Notes under the pieces: model-generated
What the model was told of the DNA's origin: nothing
Seen by the model: the letters and a program-made list of their open reading frames with translations, nothing else
Database searches by the model: none
Position numbers and translations under genes: made by a program
Origin: Roseivivax halotolerans
Lineage (GTDB): Bacteria; Pseudomonadota; Alphaproteobacteria; Rhodobacterales; Rhodobacteraceae
DNA: 64,000 nt
Direction of reading: 5' to 3'
Assembly (NCBI RefSeq): GCF_900115815.1
Contig: NZ_FOXV01000002.1
Coordinates: forward strand, 359,125-423,124
Shown here: positions 62,689 through 64,000 of the stretch, one piece after another
Layout of the letters: the number at the start of each line of letters is the position of its first letter
Numbering within the stretch: position 1 is the stretch's first letter

Positions 62689-62717
62689 GTTGTCTCCTCC
62701 CGGTGTTGTGCGGGCCC

Positions 62718-63062
62718 TTATTCGACCTCGCTGAAATACTTGGCGAGCGCGGCGATCTCCTCTTCGCCGAGCCGCTTCGCAATCGTCTCCATCACTTGAT
62801 GCTGCCGCTCGCCGATCCGGTAATCCACGAGCGCGCCGACGATATAGCTTTCGGGCAGCATGTGGATCTGAGGGATCGCGCCCTGAGGGTTCGGCGAATG
62901 GCAGGCGGTGCATTCGGAGGCGAGGTAGGCCCCGTAATCCGCATCGGCCTCGATCGCCATGATCTCGGCGATCTCCGGATGCACGAGGCTTTGATCGGCC
63001 AGCACAATCTGCGCGCTGGTTACCGCGCCGGAGCAGAGTGCCGTGAAGACACCGCCCCTCAT
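62718..63062 (-). CDS. soxE: Short SoxE-like cytochrome c
   Basis: This 114-residue protein has a signal peptide (about 1-22) and a single heme motif CTACH (51-55) with a probable methionine ligand in IPQIHMLPESY. The C-terminal helix EEEIAALAKYFSEVE closes the cytochrome fold. SoxE and FccA partners of SoxF often carry two hemes in a longer chain; this one is short and monoheme. It overlaps soxD by 4 bp and lies just before soxF, so it probably receives electrons from it in the periplasm. Confidence 0.8.
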   Translation of the reverse strand: MRGGVFTALCSGAVTSAQIVLADQSLVHPEIAEIMAIEADADYGAYLASECTACHSPNPQGAIPQIHMLPESYIVGALVDYRIGERQHQVMETIAKRLGEEEIAALAKYFSEVE

Positions 63063-63901
63063 TCCGGGCTCTCGGACTGGATGTAGGCGGTGACCGCCGC
63101 GATCTCGTCCTCGCTCCGCAGGCCGGCAAACGACATCTTGGTGCCCTGGTAGGTCTCGCGCGGGTTGGCGAGAAACTCGGCCAGATGCTCCTCGGTCCAG
63201 ATGACGCCGTCCTCACCAGCCGATTGCATCGCGCCGGAGTAGGAAAAACCATCGACGCCCGCGACCGTCCGGCCGATCAGGCCGTTCAGCTCAGGACCGA
63301 CACGGTTTTGCGCGTCCGGGCCGACCTGGTGGCAGGCCTGACATTTGCGGAAGACCTTCGCGCCTTCCTCGACCAGCGCCGGATCGACGGCGGCGACCTC
63401 CTCGGCGGCCGATGCGGGTTCTTCGGCAGCAGGTTCCGCCGCAGCTTCTTCCTCGGCCGGAGCCTCGGGTTCGACGGCGCTTTCCTGCATCGACGCGCCA
63501 CCGCCGCCTTCAAGATCGATGCCGCCGCCATCGCTGTCCGGCGTCACGTCGAGGACGCGGGCGCGCATGACGATCTCCACGCTGTCCTTGCAATTCTCCA
63601 TGCAGACCTCGCCCGAGAAACGATCAAGCTCCGTGTCGGCGCGATCGTCCATGTAGAAGTTGCCCGCATTTGGCATCTCGATCTCACCGAAACTGTCCCG
63701 CGACAGGACGAAATCGTCTTCCACGACCTCGTTGAGATAGAGGATATAGGCAGTGATCGCGTAAACATCGTCATCGCTCAGCGATTGCGCGTTGCCGAAG
63801 GGCATCGCCCGGTGGACGTAATCGAAGACGGTCGAGGCATAGGGCCAGTAAGAGCCCACGGTCTTGACCGGATCCTCGGCATCGAGCGTGCCGAAGCCCA
63901 T
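63059..63901 (-). pseudogene. soxD: soxD remnant, 5' end lost
   Basis: This 280-residue open frame corresponds to the C-terminal two-thirds of SoxD, the diheme cytochrome subunit of sulfane dehydrogenase SoxCD. The SoxD-typical block DPVKTVGSYWPYASTVFDYVHRAMPFG begins at residue 10, then DDVYAITAYILYLNEVV, a Ala/Glu-rich linker (about 140-175) and a cytochrome domain with CQACH and GTKMSFAG. The normal N-terminus, with signal peptide and the first heme motif, is missing. Upstream of the ATG at 63901 the sequence changes at once to non-homologous DNA with IS-end features, so the gene is probably broken. Loss of SoxCD would change the products of thiosulfate oxidation. Confidence 0.75.
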
Positions 63902-64000
63902 GGAGTGAGAACGGCGGTGGAAAAGTCGGCCACGGGAGCGGCGGGATGAGCCTGCTGCGGGCGGCGTAAAAGTCGGCCACCTTTGCCCTTTCTGGTGACA
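63902..64000. mobile_element. Likely end of an IS21-type insertion sequence
   Basis: The last 99 bp do not look like soxD or coding DNA. Two 21-bp copies of GGCGGYGKAAAAGTCGGCCAC lie at 63913-63933 and 63960-63980 (19 of 21 identical), 47 bp apart. Multiple terminal repeats of this kind, with AAAAGTCGGCCAC, are typical of IS21-family ends, which carry transposase-binding repeats. The DNA begins with TG at 63901, as IS21 termini do. The transposase genes would lie beyond the window. Confidence 0.55.
63913..63980. repeat. Two 21-bp direct repeats
   Basis: Copies at 63913-63933 and 63960-63980 differ at two positions only. They flank 26 bp and lie next to the broken 5' end of soxD. Confidence 0.85.

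Noticed and set aside
1..64000. tRNA, rRNA and riboswitch candidates.
   Set aside because: No cloverleaf, rRNA-like block or known riboswitch pattern was recognised by reading both strands; a covariance-model search would be needed to exclude weak ones.

Overview
The window is high-GC, densely packed DNA with many 4-bp ATGA start/stop overlaps. Its gene content points to an alphaproteobacterium of the Rhodobacteraceae (Roseobacter-like): yciB/EamA/ftsY neighbours, Sox sulfur-oxidation genes, 5-aminolevulinate synthase of the Shemin type, and membrane-anchored c-type cytochromes. The assignment rests on gene content and protein families read by eye; no database search was possible.

Layout. 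1-5.4 kb holds housekeeping genes: a partial PLP decarboxylase, an Lrp regulator, yciB, an EamA permease, MgtC, ftsY and a lytic transglycosylase. 5.4-10 kb is a complete branched-chain-amino-acid-type ABC importer with LivH and LivM fused in one protein. 10.1-13.1 kb holds sugar genes (D-lyxose isomerase, aldose 1-epimerase) and an FAD-linked 2-hydroxyacid dehydrogenase. 13.3-46.1 kb is the most unusual region. It contains two type I megasynthases of the PUFA/secondary-lipid kind (35.2-43.4 kb: two flavin TIM barrels-KS-AT-ACP-KR-DH; 29.3-35.2 kb: KS-AT-DH-PPTase). Around them lie a discrete ACP, two sulfotransferases, two alkaline-phosphatase/sulfatase superfamily proteins, two SDRs, four alpha/beta hydrolases (three of PHB-depolymerase type), three beta-propeller proteins, a TPR protein, a glycine-rich protein and a large exporter-like protein joining a degenerate M50 membrane domain to HlyD. 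46.5-48.4 kb has kynureninase and a YceI protein. 48.5-53.4 kb is a dabAB inorganic-carbon uptake operon with a divergent LysR regulator and a clear palindromic operator. 53.5-58.7 kb has a pirin, a repeat-containing membrane cytochrome c and a sugar-type ABC importer without its ATPase. 58.8-64 kb has a metallo-beta-lactamase-fold protein, hemA, a DUF302 protein, soxF, a short soxE, and a soxD cut off at its 5' end by what looks like the end of an IS21-type element.

How the genes may work together (inference). The 13.3-46.1 kb genes look like one system for making a modified lipid or polyketide. The megasynthases would build and reduce an acyl chain on ACPs primed by the fused PPTase. SDRs and sulfotransferases would tailor it. 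Hydrolases would release or process it, and the HlyD-type protein may export a product or an associated protein. A short basic motif ([LI]-R-x-x-hydrophobic-x-x-R) recurs in the exporter-like protein, the glycine-rich protein, the TPR protein and one secreted hydrolase, which suggests that they share a partner. I cannot name the product, and I regard this cluster as the best candidate for an undescribed system here. Both megasynthase reading frames also contain a well-placed internal ribosome binding site and ATG, so each may yield two proteins.
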